From an uncultured Caldilineaceae bacterium (GTDB lineage: Bacteria; Chloroflexota; Anaerolineae; Caldilineales; Caldilineaceae), in NCBI GenBank assembly GCA_951813625.1, contig CATOTS010000003.1, forward strand, positions 1 to 64,000: a stretch of DNA of 64,000 bases, given 5' to 3'. The notes under the pieces are model-generated. The model made no database searches. It saw nothing but the letters and a program-made list of their open reading frames with translations, and had not been told where the DNA came from. The first letter of the stretch is position 1, and each line of letters begins with the position of its first letter. Positions 8,119 to 16,414 of the stretch are shown in pieces. A program made the translations under genes and the position numbers.

Positions 8119-9078
8119 ATGCTTTTCTCGAAGATTCCTGGCATCGACAAGCCGGTCTCGCGGCTGGTGCAGGGTACGATGTGGATGAAATCCAGTGAAA
8201 TTGATACTGCATTTGCCGCGATGGATGCTTTTCTGGCGGCGGGCGGCAACTGCTTCGACACGGCCCATATCTACGGCCTGGGCGACAACGAGCGCACGGT
8301 CGGCCAGTGGATCCACAGCCGCGGGGTGCGCGACGAGATCGTGATCCTTGGCAAGGGCGCCCACCACAGCCCTGACCGTAAACGGGTGACGCCCTTCGAT
8401 ATCCAGTCGGACATCCACGACAGCCTGGCGCGCTTCAAGATCGACCACATCGACCTCTATCTGCTGCACCGCGACGACCCGGCGCAGCCGGTCGGCCCGA
8501 TCGTCGAGACGCTGCACGCGGCGCGAGAAGCCGGGCAGATCCACGCCTACGGCGGCTCGAACTGGAGCGTCGAGCGGCTGCGGGAGGCCAACGAGTACGC
8601 GGCCGCGCAAGGGCTGACACCCTTCGTGGTCAGCAGCCCACAGTACAGCCTGGCGGTGCAGCAGGTCTCTCCCTGGATAGACTGCGAGAGCCTCAGCGGA
8701 TCGGCGGGTGAGCCGGCGCGCGCCTGGTGCCGGCAGAACGGCGTCAAGCTGTTCGTCTGGTCCAGTTTGGCGGGCGGCTTCTTCAGCGGCCGCTTTCACC
8801 GCGACAACCTCGAAACGTTGACCCAACCGTACGATCAGCTGGCGGTGAAAGTCTACTGCTTCGAGGAGAATTTTCAGCGGATGGACCGGGCGCTGGAGCT
8901 TGCCGAGAGCAAGGGCGTTACGGTGCCGCACATTGCGCTGGCGTATGTGTACAACCAGCCGGAGGGGATACATGCGCTGTCGGGCGCGCGCACGCCGGAC
9001 GAGGTGCGGGTGAACGTGGAGGCGACGGAGATCGAGCTGACGGCGGAGGAGATCGCGTATTTGGAGTTGCGGGATTGA
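8119..9078 (+). CDS. Aldo/keto reductase
   Basis: A 319-residue TIM-barrel oxidoreductase using NADPH. The catalytic tetrad is complete: D47 (CFDTAH), Y52 (IYG), K79 (LGKGA) and H117 (LLHRDD). The C-terminal YVYNQPEGIHALSGARTP segment is the usual cofactor-binding end of the family. The start ATG 8119 follows AAGGAGGAG by 8 bases. It stands alone, 37 bases after the secreted-protein gene and convergent with the decayed toxin-antitoxin pair. Substrate not predictable; aldehydes or sugar ketones are typical. Confidence 0.88.
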   Translation: MLFSKIPGIDKPVSRLVQGTMWMKSSEIDTAFAAMDAFLAAGGNCFDTAHIYGLGDNERTVGQWIHSRGVRDEIVILGKGAHHSPDRKRVTPFDIQSDIHDSLARFKIDHIDLYLLHRDDPAQPVGPIVETLHAAREAGQIHAYGGSNWSVERLREANEYAAAQGLTPFVVSSPQYSLAVQQVSPWIDCESLSGSAGEPARAWCRQNGVKLFVWSSLAGGFFSGRFHRDNLETLTQPYDQLAVKVYCFEENFQRMDRALELAESKGVTVPHIALAYVYNQPEGIHALSGARTPDEVRVNVEATEIELTAEEIAYLELRD

Positions 9079-9093
9079 ACTGAGGGGGCTCTT

Positions 9094-9471
9094 TCAGCGT
9101 TCCTTGGGACCTTCGCCTGCTGTGTCGGGCAAGTTGCGCAGTGCTGGTAGGAGGCGCGGGACGTCGTTACGGACGATGTCCCAGATGACGTCGTCATCCA
9201 GCCCCAACAACGCGTGCGCTACATGGTTGCCCGCTCCGACGATCTGGCGTCAATGAATCTCTGGGCGCGCATCGCGCACTCCGCCGGGAATATGGGTTGC
9301 CGCCCCTCCGATCAGTTCAATGTTGTGAAGGGTCGTGTCGTAGTTGAGGTCTTTGGCGACGAACGCATCCTGGCTCAGACCCTCGGTAAAAGTAAGAGCT
9401 TTTTGTCCGAATTCAATCATGTCCTGAATGTAGAGCCGCCGGTGCCGCCCTTCGTGCCCTTCCTCAGACAC
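9094..9471 (-). pseudogene. Decayed HepT-like (DUF86) toxin gene
   Basis: Read on the minus strand from GTG 9471, the frame gives RLYIQDMIEFGQKALTF, then LNYDTTLHNIELIG, typical of HepT/DUF86 proteins. It then meets TGA where the family has Trp (EIH-stop-RQIVGA in place of EIPWRQIVGA). After the stop the same frame continues with NHVAHALLGLDD and VRNDVPRLLPAL to a normal end at 9094. The arginine of the HepT RX4HXY-type motif is replaced by Gly (GAGNHVAHA), and a conserved Glu in ELIGEAA is Gly. The single nonsense change plus loss of the active-site Arg shows that the toxin is dead. It overlaps the end of the nucleotidyltransferase frame, as in intact MNT/HepT pairs. Confidence 0.75.
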
Positions 9472-9765
9472 CGATGGCCTCCCGTTTCCACAATAGTGCG
9501 GGGCTCCTTGCACAGGGCTTTGGAAGTCACCAGATCGGCGGGACGCCCCGGCAGGTCTTCGATGTAGAATTGAAAGCCTAAGTAGCGCTGCGAAGAAGCG
9601 GGCCCGTCGAACCTCACGAGCATGTCTTCATCGCTCCCTTTTTTTGCGCTGTCGCGTTCGACCGAGCCAAAGAGGGCGAGTTCAATGATCCTGAAGCGTT
9701 CCGCCAGGGTTGGTTCGCGCTCCTTCAGCAAGCCCAGAAGTTGCTCTGTGGTTCATGGTTGACCC
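9417..9765 (-). pseudogene. Frameshifted MNT-type nucleotidyltransferase (antitoxin)
   Basis: The main frame (TTG 9731 to TGA 9417) carries the minimal nucleotidyltransferase motif GSVERD...SDEDMLVRF, then YIEDLPGRPADLVT, as in MntA antitoxins that modify HepT. The natural start appears to be an ATG near 9763 preceded by GGAAGGG. That ATG reads MNHRATSG, while the family-like N-terminus (EQLLGLLKERE) lies in the neighbouring frame. One base has therefore been lost or gained just after the start. Re-initiation at the TTG would give a 104-residue protein with the catalytic SDxD intact, so residual activity cannot be excluded. Confidence 0.65.
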
Positions 9766-9902
9766 TTCCAGTGCTAGCCAGGCCAAACGACAGGCGGTCG
9801 TGCGCACATGACAGGCGTCGCCAGATGAAATGTCACGGCCGGGATTTGCCTTAGCGTTCTGACACCCCAGGGACGATGCCGCAATTCCGCGAAATGGAAA
9901 TC

Positions 9903-9939
9903 AAAAAGCGGTCCGGTTCTTCAACCGGACCGCTTTTTT
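9903..9939. terminator. Strong bidirectional intrinsic terminator of ssrA
   Basis: A perfect 11-bp stem (GCGGTCCGGTT at 9908-9918, AACCGGACCGC at 9923-9933) with a 4-base loop, flanked by five A on the left and six T on the right. It can end transcription on either strand; it lies 36 bases beyond the 3' end of the tmRNA. Confidence 0.9.
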
Positions 9940-9974
9940 CCTGGCGATGGATCCTGGTGAGGTCATCGCCGCTT

Positions 9975-10384
9975 TGGTGGAGATGGCGGGAATCGAACCC
10001 GCGTCCGCAACATCCGCCCTGAAACGTCTACAAGCATAGTCGACCTTCAAGAGATTCACCGGCGGGCCTCGGATCGACGCGAGGCGCTTCTCCGGTTAGC
10101 CGATTCCCTTAGACAGCGCTATCGGCGTACCGCTGCTGCAGCTCACAGTGTATGACGGTGACCGCCCGGCCTGCTGGCCCCACCGGGACGGGCCGCGGCC
10201 CTTGTTAAGGGGCCGGTGGCTTACTTAGGCAGCCACAGCCGCGGAAGCGGCCGGGGTGAAGCCAAAGTTGAAAGCCATGCCTGTGTTCTTGGCATTTGTA
10301 TGTTTTGCGCCTTTTTAACGTAGTCGACGCTCTACGGCTTGCAGTCTCAGGCCTGACAATGCCCCGTCGAAGCCGATCATCCCC
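9975..10384 (-). ncRNA. ssrA: Transfer-messenger RNA (tmRNA)
   Basis: The 410-base RNA begins GGGGATGATCGGCTTCGACG and ends GGTTCGATTCCCGCC-ATCTCCACCA, so the CCA is encoded. The acceptor stem pairs GGGGAUG with CAUCUCC and contains the G3:U70 pair recognised by alanyl-tRNA synthetase. The resume codon GCA and tag reading frame run from 10308 to 10225. The tag is 27 residues, beginning AKHTNAKNTG and ending AASAAVAA before TAA, with the hydrophobic AVAA end expected of a ClpXP degron. It rescues stalled ribosomes. A -35/-10 promoter lies just upstream and a strong terminator downstream. Confidence 0.96.
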
Positions 10385-10394
10385 ATATTAGGAA

Positions 10395-10423
10395 ATAATA
10401 TCCGAAATGGGCGGGAAAGTCAA
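10395..10423 (-). promoter_or_regulatory. Promoter of ssrA
   Basis: On the minus strand TTGACT (10423-10418) and TATTAT (10400-10395) are separated by exactly 17 bases, a near-consensus sigma-70-type promoter. The mature tmRNA 5' end lies 11 bases past the -10 box. Confidence 0.85.
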
Positions 10424-10568
10424 TGTTCCGCTCGAAGAAAAATTGTCGCGTTTTGGAGGCAGCCCACTGTCGAAGCTGCACTAGGCATTTTGAATTGGCC
10501 CCAATTGATGGCATACTTGCACCATAAAACATAGCCAGTTACTCAGCCATTTAGCGAAGGTAGGAGTG

Positions 10569-11507
10569 ATGTCAAAGTCCGAAGAGAATTCTAAGAACGA
10601 CGCCGAAGATTTAGAGGCTGATGAAAAGGACCCGGAAACTATTGAGGGAATCGACGAGGCATTAGAAAAGCTTCTTGACGAACTTGGTGATACTTTTGGG
10701 GAAAATGTGGCGTGTCATCCCTTTCTATTAGCCGACACTCCAATTACGCCTCGCACTGTAGACAAAGTGTTTGACGAGTTGCAGGACATTTCAGACTTAT
10801 GCTTAGAAGAAGGGCGATTGATAGTTGTGGTCGACTCTGGCGGTGGCAATATTGACGCTGCCTATAACTTGTCTATGTTGTTTCGCAATTATGGGAAAAA
10901 TCAACTTACTTTTGTTGTTCCTCGTTGGGCGAAGAGCGCCGCGACGCTACTTGTATGCGGTGGCGACTCTGTGATGATGACACCGGTAGCTGAGTTAGGC
11001 CCGTTAGACCCGCAGATTACACAGATCAATCCTTTTGAGCAGAGGGTGGAGGAATTTTCTCCCCTGCACATCGAATCTACTCTAGAAATGATAAGAAGTG
11101 AGTTCCAGGAAGGCAACAATGAACTTGCCAATGGACTGTTGCAACGACTCCAGTTTCCGATAACTCTAGGAAGCCTAAAGAAGTCGCTTGACATAAGCAA
11201 GCGTTATGCTGCTAAACTTCTGGCATCTCGAATGCACCAGGGGAAAGAAGAACTAGCCGAAGAGATCGCGAATAAGCTTGTAGAGAACTATGCAAATCAC
11301 GGGTTCTGTATCAACATTGACGAAGCAAGGGACTTGGGATTGGCCGTTCAACCTCCTAGCCCGCAACAACTGCCTCTGGTTTGGAGAATCCACAAACTGG
11401 TGCGAAAGAAGGCAGATTTGTTGGCCGAACAAGAAAAAAGTGAGATGAGAGAACGTCTCAAAGAATTGCCTACTAGCTTACAGACCGGACTACTTCCTGA
11501 GGTGTAG
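10569..11507 (+). CDS. SDH-type serine protease of the ClpP/crotonase fold
   Basis: A 312-residue protein matching the serine dehydrogenase proteinase family. VVVDSGGGNIDAAYNL (near residue 87-102) is the oxyanion region, PRWAKSAATLLVCGG carries the likely nucleophile S123, and ELGPLDPQI (142-150) is the family signature. The N-terminal 35 residues are acidic and probably disordered; the C-terminus is charged and helical. No signal peptide or membrane segment, so it is cytosolic. ATG 10569 is preferred; GTG 10566 is directly before it. GC content is visibly lower than in the surrounding genes, which with the neighbouring ssrA and IS suggests acquisition. A 75-residue gene follows with a strong ribosome site and probably shares the transcript. 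Confidence 0.8.
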   Translation: MSKSEENSKNDAEDLEADEKDPETIEGIDEALEKLLDELGDTFGENVACHPFLLADTPITPRTVDKVFDELQDISDLCLEEGRLIVVVDSGGGNIDAAYNLSMLFRNYGKNQLTFVVPRWAKSAATLLVCGGDSVMMTPVAELGPLDPQITQINPFEQRVEEFSPLHIESTLEMIRSEFQEGNNELANGLLQRLQFPITLGSLKKSLDISKRYAAKLLASRMHQGKEELAEEIANKLVENYANHGFCINIDEARDLGLAVQPPSPQQLPLVWRIHKLVRKKADLLAEQEKSEMRERLKELPTSLQTGLLPEV

Positions 11508-11548
11508 AACGAGGAAGAAAAAGAGATCGAGAAAGGAGGAGACTTACA

Positions 11549-11776
11549 ATGCCTGACACATTTTCCGTCTCGGTTCGACAGGCGGAAATGCTTCTATTGA
11601 ACGATGCCCACATTTCGCTCAAAGAAATCCAAGCCCTTCCATTCATTGACGATCAGCAGGAAGCATTGGCTGTCGCCCAGAGGCTGATCAAGAATCTCGC
11701 GCCCAATTATAATGTCGAGATTACATCGGATCCTTGGGACACAGATGATGTAAGACTTTCGCTGATGCCGAGCTAA
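11549..11776 (+). CDS. Small hypothetical protein
   Basis: A 75-residue acidic protein without recognisable family, signal peptide or membrane segment. The start is firm: AAAGGAGGA lies 8 bases before ATG 11549. It follows the SDH-type protease by 41 bases, with no terminator between them, so it may be a partner or regulator of it. It ends 31 bases before the insertion sequence; the stop is natural, not created by the insertion. Confidence 0.6.
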   Translation: MPDTFSVSVRQAEMLLLNDAHISLKEIQALPFIDDQQEALAVAQRLIKNLAPNYNVEITSDPWDTDDVRLSLMPS

Positions 11777-11805
11777 GTCAATACGAGTGCTCTCCCTCTA
11801 CAGGC

Positions 11806-12411
11806 CTAGGGCTCGTTGACATTTCGTTCAAGCCATATGAGAGTAGCGGCAAAGTGCAGGAAAGCCATGAAGCGTCGAGCTAGTTTTTCATAGCGGGTGA
11901 AAATGCGTCGGAACCACTTGATTCTGTTGATGAAGCGTTCGACAATGTTGCGCTGGTGGTAACGGAGTCGGTCATAGTCATGTGGTTGTTTGCGATAGCG
12001 GCGAGAAGGGATGACCACCTCGACCTGTTTGGCTGTGAGCAGTTCTCTTAACGGGTCAGAATCATAGCCTTTATCGGCAATGACAGCGTCAAAATGGAAA
12101 GGTGCGAGCAACGATTCAGCTTGGGTAAGGTCATGGCGCTCACCGCCAGTCAAGATGAACTGCAAGGGGAAGCCAACCGCATCGACGAGGAGATGGATCT
12201 TGCTGCTGAAGCCACCCCGGCTCCGACCTAGGCTCTGTTCGTGCTGGCGCCCCCCTTTTTGGAACCGCCCGCTGCGCACATATGGGCGCGTACAACTGTG
12301 CTGTCGGGCATAACCGCTGCCATGTCCGGGTCTTGGGCAAACTGTTCGAACATGTCGGCCCAAACACCGTTTTCTTCCCAGCCTGCGTAACGTTTGAAAA
12401 CGGTGTTCCAC
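11806..12411 (-). CDS. IS5-family transposase, DDE part (orfB)
   Basis: This frame supplies the catalytic C-terminal half of an IS427-group transposase: RSRGGFSSKIHLLVDA, then VIADKGYDSDPLRE (second Asp region) and NIVERFINRIKWFRRI with the final Glu. It has no credible start of its own. It should be made as the -1 frameshift extension of the upstream frame at the A5G6 run (12260-12250), where AAG-GGG can slip to AAA-GGG. The reading frame ends at the very edge of the element: its TAG stop (11808-11806) uses target-site bases outside the inverted repeat. All three acidic regions look intact, so the element may be active. Confidence 0.85.
   Translation of the reverse strand: MEHRFQTLRRLGRKRCLGRHVRTVCPRPGHGSGYARQHSCTRPYVRSGRFQKGGRQHEQSLGRSRGGFSSKIHLLVDAVGFPLQFILTGGERHDLTQAESLLAPFHFDAVIADKGYDSDPLRELLTAKQVEVVIPSRRYRKQPHDYDRLRYHQRNIVERFINRIKWFRRIFTRYEKLARRFMAFLHFAATLIWLERNVNEP
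11809..11824. repeat. IS inverted repeat, transposase 3' side
   Basis: GGGCTCGTTGACATTT, matching the other end with one mismatch; the flanking target bases TA are at 11807-11808. Confidence 0.88.
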
Positions 12412-12584
12412 TTCCCAAGATCGGCTGGCAGTTCACGCCACTGCGCGCCGGTGCGCAGAATCCAGTGAACTGCTTCGACGAAACGGCGACACTTTTCCTC
12501 TCGCCCCGCATAGGCACGAGGGTGTCCTTGCAAAAATGCGTACAGTTTCTGCCACTGATGGTCGGCAATTTTATTGGTAGACAT
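12228..12584 (-). CDS. IS5-family transposase, N-terminal part (orfA)
   Basis: The DUF4096-type N-terminal half: HQWQKLYAFLQ, then VEAVHWILRTGAQWRELP and FKRYAGWEENGVWADMF, followed by DSTVVRAH with the first catalytic Asp. The start is ATG 12584, after an in-frame extension that is not conserved. It terminates shortly after the A5G6 slippery run, where a -1 shift joins it to orfB. Confidence 0.85.
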   Translation of the reverse strand: MSTNKIADHQWQKLYAFLQGHPRAYAGREEKCRRFVEAVHWILRTGAQWRELPADLGKWNTVFKRYAGWEENGVWADMFEQFAQDPDMAAVMPDSTVVRAHMCAAGGSKKGGASTNRA

Positions 12585-12617
12585 CCTACTATTGTCGCCA
12601 AAATGACAGATTCCTTC

Positions 12618-12633
12618 AAATGTCAACGAGACC
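12618..12633. repeat. IS inverted repeat, transposase 5' side
   Basis: Read inward on the minus strand it is GGTCTCGTTGACATTT; the flanking duplicated TA is at 12634-12635. Confidence 0.88.
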
Positions 12634-12726
12634 TAGCTTTCTGCGTTTGTGAAGGAGAGTGTTTCTCCTAACAAACCCATCTCATCGTAACTCTCTCTGG
12701 ACTCTTCCACTAGGTTCTTGGCTGCC

Positions 12727-13962
12727 CTATTCCAATTCATGTCGCGGCTGTTCTCCACCCCGCGCCAGCGCCAGCAGCCACTGCGCCGGCAGCAGCAGCA
12801 GCGACGAGACGGTGAGCGCGGCGGGAATGCGTGCGACCGTTCCGATCCAGCCGACAAAGGGACCGCCGACGACCTGGCCGAAGGAGTTCGCCTGCCCCCA
12901 CAAGGAGATGACCGTTGCCCGCTGCGCGCTGGGCGTGATGCGGACGATCCATGCGCTTTCCAGCGGGTTGAGCGTGTTGCGGCAGAGGTTGATCAGCCAG
13001 AGCGCAAGCAGCGCAAGCCAGAAGGTGCGGGTCCAAGCGAGGAGCAGGAGGCTTGCCGGCAGCAGCGCGTAGAGCAGCGTCAGCCAACTGATCAGGCGCG
13101 CGTGTACTTCTACAGCCTTCCCGCGGCGGGCCAGCTCGTTTGCGGCGATGCCGGTCGCGGTCGCGCCCACACCGATGATGCCAAACCAGATGACGTGCCC
13201 GCCTTCGCCGAATGAAAAGGGGAAACTGAAATTTTGCAACAGATGCGGCGTCCACAGGCGTTCGTAGCCCTCGCTGTAGAGTCCTGTTACCAGACTGAGC
13301 CCGACGAGGACGCGCAGGGTAGGATGGCCCCGGACGGCGTTCAGACCGGCACGGGCAGTGCCTGCCAACTGCTTCCACGTATCGCGTTCTGCGGCGGGCG
13401 CGGGGCGGAATCCCCGCTCCGGCATCGTCAACGCCAGGTAGGCGGCGAGGGCGATGTAGAGCGCGCCGCCGGCGAGGATCGGCAGTTGCAGCCAGCCGCG
13501 CGCCAACCAGGCGCTCAGGCCGGTGCCGACAAGTCCGGCGGCCAGCCCCACCTGCGACGAGCGCAGGAAAACCGGCCCGGCAGCATCGGCGCCGATTTCG
13601 TCGGCCAGCCAGGCCTGCAAGGCGCCGCTGATGAAGGTATAGCCGGTCCCCCACAAGACCTGCGCTCCCAGCACAGCCCAGAACCGGGGAATGGATCCTT
13701 CGAGGAGAAAGCCACAGCCGATGAGCGCCATGCCCACGATGACCGACAGCCGTCGCGAGTAGAGGTCCGCGACCGCGCCGGTCGGCACCTCGAAGAGGAC
13801 GACGGTCACTTCCAGAACGGTACCGACCAGCACGAGCTGCAGCGGGTCCAGCCCGACCGTCTCGACCTGGTAGACCAGGTTGACTGTGAAGACCAGCGCG
13901 TTGAAGAACGCGCGTCCGCCGCTGATGACAAGAAAGAGATGTGTTGGACTGTGCTTGGGCAA
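12727..13962 (-). CDS. MFS transporter
   Basis: A 411-residue major facilitator protein with about twelve hydrophobic segments. Motif A between helices 2 and 3 is degenerate (VADLYSRRLSVIVG), and TLNPLESAWIVRITPSAQRAT resembles the second-half motif. This sequence type is common among putative drug/metabolite exporters; substrate unknown. The only in-frame start is TTG 13962, with no good ribosome site, so the N-terminus is uncertain by a few residues. It lies downstream of the SRP RNA and tRNA-Ser genes on the same strand. The insertion sequence is 93 bases past its end and has not damaged it. Confidence 0.82.
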   Translation of the reverse strand: MPKHSPTHLFLVISGGRAFFNALVFTVNLVYQVETVGLDPLQLVLVGTVLEVTVVLFEVPTGAVADLYSRRLSVIVGMALIGCGFLLEGSIPRFWAVLGAQVLWGTGYTFISGALQAWLADEIGADAAGPVFLRSSQVGLAAGLVGTGLSAWLARGWLQLPILAGGALYIALAAYLALTMPERGFRPAPAAERDTWKQLAGTARAGLNAVRGHPTLRVLVGLSLVTGLYSEGYERLWTPHLLQNFSFPFSFGEGGHVIWFGIIGVGATATGIAANELARRGKAVEVHARLISWLTLLYALLPASLLLLAWTRTFWLALLALWLINLCRNTLNPLESAWIVRITPSAQRATVISLWGQANSFGQVVGGPFVGWIGTVARIPAALTVSSLLLLPAQWLLALARGGEQPRHELE

Positions 13963-14094
13963 GGGGCTTCAGGTCCGTAAGCGCGCGCGGAACTACTCTG
14001 GCGCCAGGTCCGGCTGCGCGGAAGTCGATTCGGTTTCGAAGTGGGTTGGGACGGCAGGGGACGGACAAAGAGAGTCGCGTGTTCGCACCGCTCC

Positions 14095-14202
14095 GCCAGC
14101 CACCAGGCGCCCCCGTGGCACCCAGGACGAATCGCTTACCGCTGCTGCCTTCCGGCCCTGACGGAGTTCACGGTGTCCTGCCGCACAGGACCCGGCAACT
14201 GA
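14095..14202 (-). ncRNA. ffs: Small signal recognition particle RNA (4.5S type)
   Basis: The minus strand carries the universal SRP domain IV motif GTCAGGGCCGGAAGGCAGCA, with the GGAA tetraloop and the asymmetric internal loop. It is flanked by CCTGTGCGGCAGGACACCGTGA on the 5' side and GGTGCCACGGGGGCGCC on the 3' side, which close the rod. The length of about 108 bases fits the short bacterial form without an Alu domain. Exact ends are estimated from pairing. It lies 23 bases downstream of tRNA-Ser. Confidence 0.88.
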
Positions 14203-14223
14203 CGAAGCGATGCAAACACGCGA

Positions 14224-14312
<89 letters not shown>

Positions 14313-14436
14313 GAACTGGAAGAGCGGCCAGCCGACCTGATGTAGGCAACTCTATCCAAGAGCCGAATCAGTATAGCCAAAGGGGTTGGTATCGGCAAAT
14401 CTAGCATGCATCTCCCGGTCTGCCACTGGCCACCGG

Positions 14437-15501
14437 TTACTGACCACCGTCCAGCCAGCCGGCCGCGTCCTTGGCAAAATAGGTGAGGATCATGTCGGCG
14501 CCGGCGCGTTTGATGCCGGTCAGGCTTTCGAGCGCGCACTTGCGCAGGTCGAGCCAACCGTTGGCCGCGGCCGCATGGAGCATGGCGTACTCGCCGCTGA
14601 CCTGGTAGGCGGCGGTGGGCAGGTTGAACTGCTGCCGCACGGCGGCGAGCACGTCGAGGTAGGGCAGCGCCGGCTTGACCATGATCATGTCGGCGCCTTC
14701 GTCGACGTCGAGCGCAACCTCCTTCAGCGCCTCGCGGCGGTTGGCGGGGTCCATCTGATACTGGCTGCGGTCGCCGAAGGAGGGCGGGCTTTCGGCTGCG
14801 TCGCGGAATGGGCCGTAGAAGCTGCTGGCGTACTTGGCGGCGTAGCTCAGAATCGACACATGCTCGAGGCCGGCCTCGTCGAGGGCGCGGCGGACGGCGG
14901 CCACCATGTGGTCCAGCATCGCCGAGGGCGCGATCACGTCGGCGCCGGCCTCGGCGTGGACAACCGAGGCCCGGCCCAACAGTTCCAGCGACGGGTCGTT
15001 GAGCACATAGCCCTCGGGGAGTTGGGCGCTGTAGTCGTCGGCGCCGGGCGTGTTGATCAGCCCGCAGTGGCCGTGGTCGGTATATTCGCAGAAGCACATG
15101 TCGGAGATGACGATCAATTCGGGCGCGGCCGCCTTGAGGGCGCGGATGGCTTCGGGAACGACGCCATGGGGACTGAAGTTGTCGCTGCCGCACCAGTCCT
15201 TTTCGGCCGGAATGCCGAACAGGATCACCGCGGGGATGCCCAGTTCCAGGATAAGTTCGGCTTCGGCAGCCAGCTGGTCGACCGAGAGCTGGAACTGGCC
15301 CGGCATCGAGGCGATCGGCCGCCGCTCTCCGCTGCCGTGGCGGACGAAGAGGGGATAGATGAAGTCCGCCGGTGACAGCGTCGTCTCGCGCACCATGCGC
15401 CGCAGAGCGGGGCTGATGCGCGTTCGCCGCGGGCGTTGCACGGTGTCCGGCGCGGCCGGATGCCTGTAGACGGTGGCAGGCATTGGTTGGAGTAGATTCA
15501 T
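14437..15501 (-). CDS. hemB: Delta-aminolevulinic acid dehydratase (porphobilinogen synthase)
   Basis: Condenses two 5-aminolevulinate molecules to porphobilinogen. The zinc-type cysteine cluster is intact ([11 protein letters not shown]). Both Schiff-base lysines are present, in [16 protein letters not shown] and [11 protein letters not shown] chose ATG 15501 (354 residues). A longer start at ATG 15573 would overlap the hemD stop as ATGA and could be used through coupling, but those 24 residues are unlike the family. Last gene of hemC-hemD-hemB. It ends 125 bases before tRNA-Ser. Confidence 0.93.
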   Translation of the reverse strand: MNLLQPMPATVYRHPAAPDTVQRPRRTRISPALRRMVRETTLSPADFIYPLFVRHGSGERRPIASMPGQFQLSVDQLAAEAELILELGIPAVILFGIPAEKDWCGSDNFSPHGVVPEAIRALKAAAPELIVISDMCFCEYTDHGHCGLINTPGADDYSAQLPEGYVLNDPSLELLGRASVVHAEAGADVIAPSAMLDHMVAAVRRALDEAGLEHVSILSYAAKYASSFYGPFRDAAESPPSFGDRSQYQMDPANRREALKEVALDVDEGADMIMVKPALPYLDVLAAVRQQFNLPTAAYQVSGEYAMLHAAAANGWLDLRKCALESLTGIKRAGADMILTYFAKDAAGWLDGGQ

Positions 15502-15569
15502 TGTTGATTCGCCCTTTGCTATAGGTCGAGCGCGCCATCGCTCAAGCGGGGCGCTGTATCCCCGGTCTT

Positions 15570-16394
15570 TCATCCTGTGCGACCGGCAATGTAGGTTTTC
15601 AGGCCGTCGACCAACCCTTCGACTGTTCGAGTTTTGGCCACCACCTGGACTGGAAGTGCGTGTTTCCGCGCCGCCTCAGCCGTCAGCGGGCCGATGCAGG
15701 CGACCGCCGCGCCGCGCAGCGATACGGCATCACCGCCCTCGCCCTTCAAGCGGGCGATGAAGTAGTCTACCGTGGACGCGCTCGTGAAGAGGACGGCATC
15801 GACGCGTCGACGGCAGAGATGCACGGTCAGATCGTCGCCTCCCTGGCCCACCTTTGTATGGTAGGCTGCCACCTGCGTCACTTCGGCCCCGGCTGTGTGC
15901 AGCGCCTGGGCCAGCGCCGGCCGTGCAATCGTCGATTGGGGCAGGAAGACCCGGCTTCCGCCGACAACATGCAGGCCTTCCGCCAGGGACTCGGCCACGT
16001 ATTCGTCCGGCACGAGGTCTGCGGCGCGGTGCAACTCCTCTCTGATCGCGGCGGCGGAGGCCGGACCGACCGCGGCCACCCGGGTGTTGGACCAGGCCCC
16101 TTCCCCCGGGCGGATGCCCAACGCCCGCATCCGTTCTGACAGGACGTAGACCGTGTTTGCGCTCGTGATCACCAGCCAGTCGAACTGTCCGGCCGCCAAT
16201 GCCCTGATCGCAGCGTCAAGCTGTCCGCCATCCGTGCACGGCGCGACTTCGACCGCTGGATAGTGCAGGACCTCGGCGCCCTCTGCCTTTAGCCGCCGGG
16301 TCAGGGGGGGCGCTTGGCGCGCGGCACGCGTATTGACGATGTGAAGTCCTGCCAGTGGTTGCGCGCCCATCTGCCCAGGCTGTTCTCCCTCCAT
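15570..16394 (-). CDS. hemD: Uroporphyrinogen-III synthase
   Basis: A 274-residue protein that closes hydroxymethylbilane with inversion of ring D. Sequence identity in this family is low, but the typical elements are present: [16 protein letters not shown] at the start, [26 protein letters not shown], and [16 protein letters not shown] with [13 protein letters not shown]. Its position between hemC and hemB confirms it. It begins 20 bases after hemC and its stop overlaps an ATG of the next frame (ATGA). Confidence 0.9.
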   Translation of the reverse strand: MEGEQPGQMGAQPLAGLHIVNTRAARQAPPLTRRLKAEGAEVLHYPAVEVAPCTDGGQLDAAIRALAAGQFDWLVITSANTVYVLSERMRALGIRPGEGAWSNTRVAAVGPASAAAIREELHRAADLVPDEYVAESLAEGLHVVGGSRVFLPQSTIARPALAQALHTAGAEVTQVAAYHTKVGQGGDDLTVHLCRRRVDAVLFTSASTVDYFIARLKGEGGDAVSLRGAAVACIGPLTAEAARKHALPVQVVAKTRTVEGLVDGLKTYIAGRTG

Positions 16395-16414
16395 TCGCAG
16401 CCGGTGGCTTCCAG

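Larger units (their letters stand above)
11809..12633 (-). mobile_element. IS5 family (IS427 group-like) insertion sequence
   Basis: A complete 825-bp element. Terminal inverted repeats are GGGCTCGTTGACATTT (11809-11824) and GGTCTCGTTGACATTT (from 12633 inward), with one mismatch. TA is duplicated on both sides (11807-11808 and 12634-12635) inside a CTA/TAG context, as is usual for this group. It encodes a two-frame DDE transposase on the minus strand. Confidence 0.88.

Noticed and set aside
12737-14068. A 443-codon minus-strand frame overlapping the MFS gene and the SRP RNA
   Set aside because: Arg/Pro-rich frame-shadow of the MFS gene that also runs through the 5' flank; no domain features.
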